The notes under the pieces were generated by a model. That model was given only the letters and a program-made list of their open reading frames with translations, had not been told where the DNA came from and made no database searches. This document shows positions 63,690 through 64,000 of a stretch of 64,000 nt of DNA, piece after piece (the first letter of the stretch is position 1; each line of letters starts with the position of its first letter). The DNA lies in NCBI RefSeq assembly GCF_963924675.1, contig NC_089224.1, forward strand, positions 66,015,464 through 66,079,463, in the 5' to 3' direction. The stretch is from Phocoena phocoena (taxonomy: Eukaryota; Chordata; Mammalia; Artiodactyla; Phocoenidae). The position numbers and the translations under genes are program-made.

Positions 63690-64000
63690 GATCTGAAACT
63701 GCCTTTCATTACTACTGCCTTACTCAAAAATTCTCACTGGGGCCTACCCACTGCCTAAGAAGTATATTTTCCCTGAGCCAACTCTTATCCAAGCCTCATG
63801 TCTCAATTTAATTGCTATTTCCTCAGGAAAACTATCTTGACCTTCCATCCTAAATTAGTCCTCTCTGTTATTATTCTTTCAAACTATCCTTCTTATCCTT
63901 TGGGGCTCTTTTCATAATTTGTGTGTTGATTTGTTTAAAGTTCCACTGGGCAGGGACCAAGTGTGGTGTGTTCATCAATCTATACCCCAATCCTAGCCCC
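63690..64000 (+). mobile_element. L2 LINE 3' region, plus orientation, runs off the window
   Basis: 'CTATTTCCTCAGGAAAACTA' and 'CCACTGGGCAGGGACCAAGT' mark the L2 3' end region. The final AATAAA-type end lies beyond the window. Confidence 0.7.

Larger units (their letters stand above)
57624..64000 (-). other. PTAR1: PTAR1 intron 1 (partial, continues out of the window)
   Basis: Upstream of the exon 2 acceptor no exon, CpG island or promoter is visible up to the window edge. It holds old L1 sequence (57890-58140), SINEs at 58190-58448 and 62309-62446, a young L1 3' end (58850-59525), MIRs (61425-61640, 61930-62070, 63385-63620) and an L2 3' segment reaching the edge (63690-64000). Assignment to intron 1 is inferred from the missing N-terminal exon. 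Confidence 0.75.

Noticed and set aside
57624..64000. Search for PTAR1 exon 1 and promoter
   Set aside because: No coding match to the expected N-terminus and no GC-rich CpG island was found, so the first exon is taken to lie outside the window.
1..64000. CRISPR arrays, operons, phage or plasmid features, or a new defence-like system
   Set aside because: The window is vertebrate nuclear DNA. Regularly spaced repeats, prokaryotic gene clusters and ribosome-binding sites are absent.

Overview
The window is mammalian nuclear DNA, most probably from a cetacean. It is AT-rich, has introns with GT/AG borders, and carries MIR, L2, old L1 and MER5-type relics found across placental mammals. Five tRNA-Glu-derived SINEs of the roughly 200-bp CHR type, with a 5' end reading 'GGGCTTCCCTGGTGGCGCAG' and a 3' end reading 'GCGTACCGCAAAAA', point to the Cetacea/hippo/ruminant clade. 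The CHR subtype and the absence of ruminant BovB or Bov-tA copies favour a whale or dolphin. The species cannot be read from the sequence.

The only protein-coding gene I can support is PTAR1, on the minus strand. It is the alpha-type subunit of a protein geranylgeranyltransferase that works with RABGGTB (GGTase-III). Six coding exons are present, at 57456-57623, 47672-47738, 38669-38773, 36371-36584, 31159-31463 and 28681-29023. They join in frame over 400 residues to a TGA stop and have no internal disruption. The first coding exon, with the start codon and promoter, is not in the window and should lie beyond 64000. A long 3' UTR probably runs from 28680 down to about 19750.

Layout: 1-19600 is intergenic DNA downstream of PTAR1, packed with LINE-1 and SINE insertions. 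It holds two minus-strand L1s at 3.2-6.3 and 8.8-11.5 kb, a plus-strand L1 at 17.5-19.6 kb, and older L1 and SINE copies. 19620-28680 is nearly free of recent insertions and matches the inferred 3' UTR. 28.7-57.6 kb holds the PTAR1 exons and introns, with MIR, L2, old L1, MER5-like and CHR copies. 57.6-64 kb is part of intron 1 and carries a young 5'-truncated L1 with a perfect 19-bp target duplication.

I found no RNA gene with confidence, no CRISPR array, no operon-like locus and no candidate for a new biological system. The points worth a second look are the intron positions in the prenyltransferase repeats of PTAR1, the long insertion-poor 3' UTR, and several datable nested transposon insertions.
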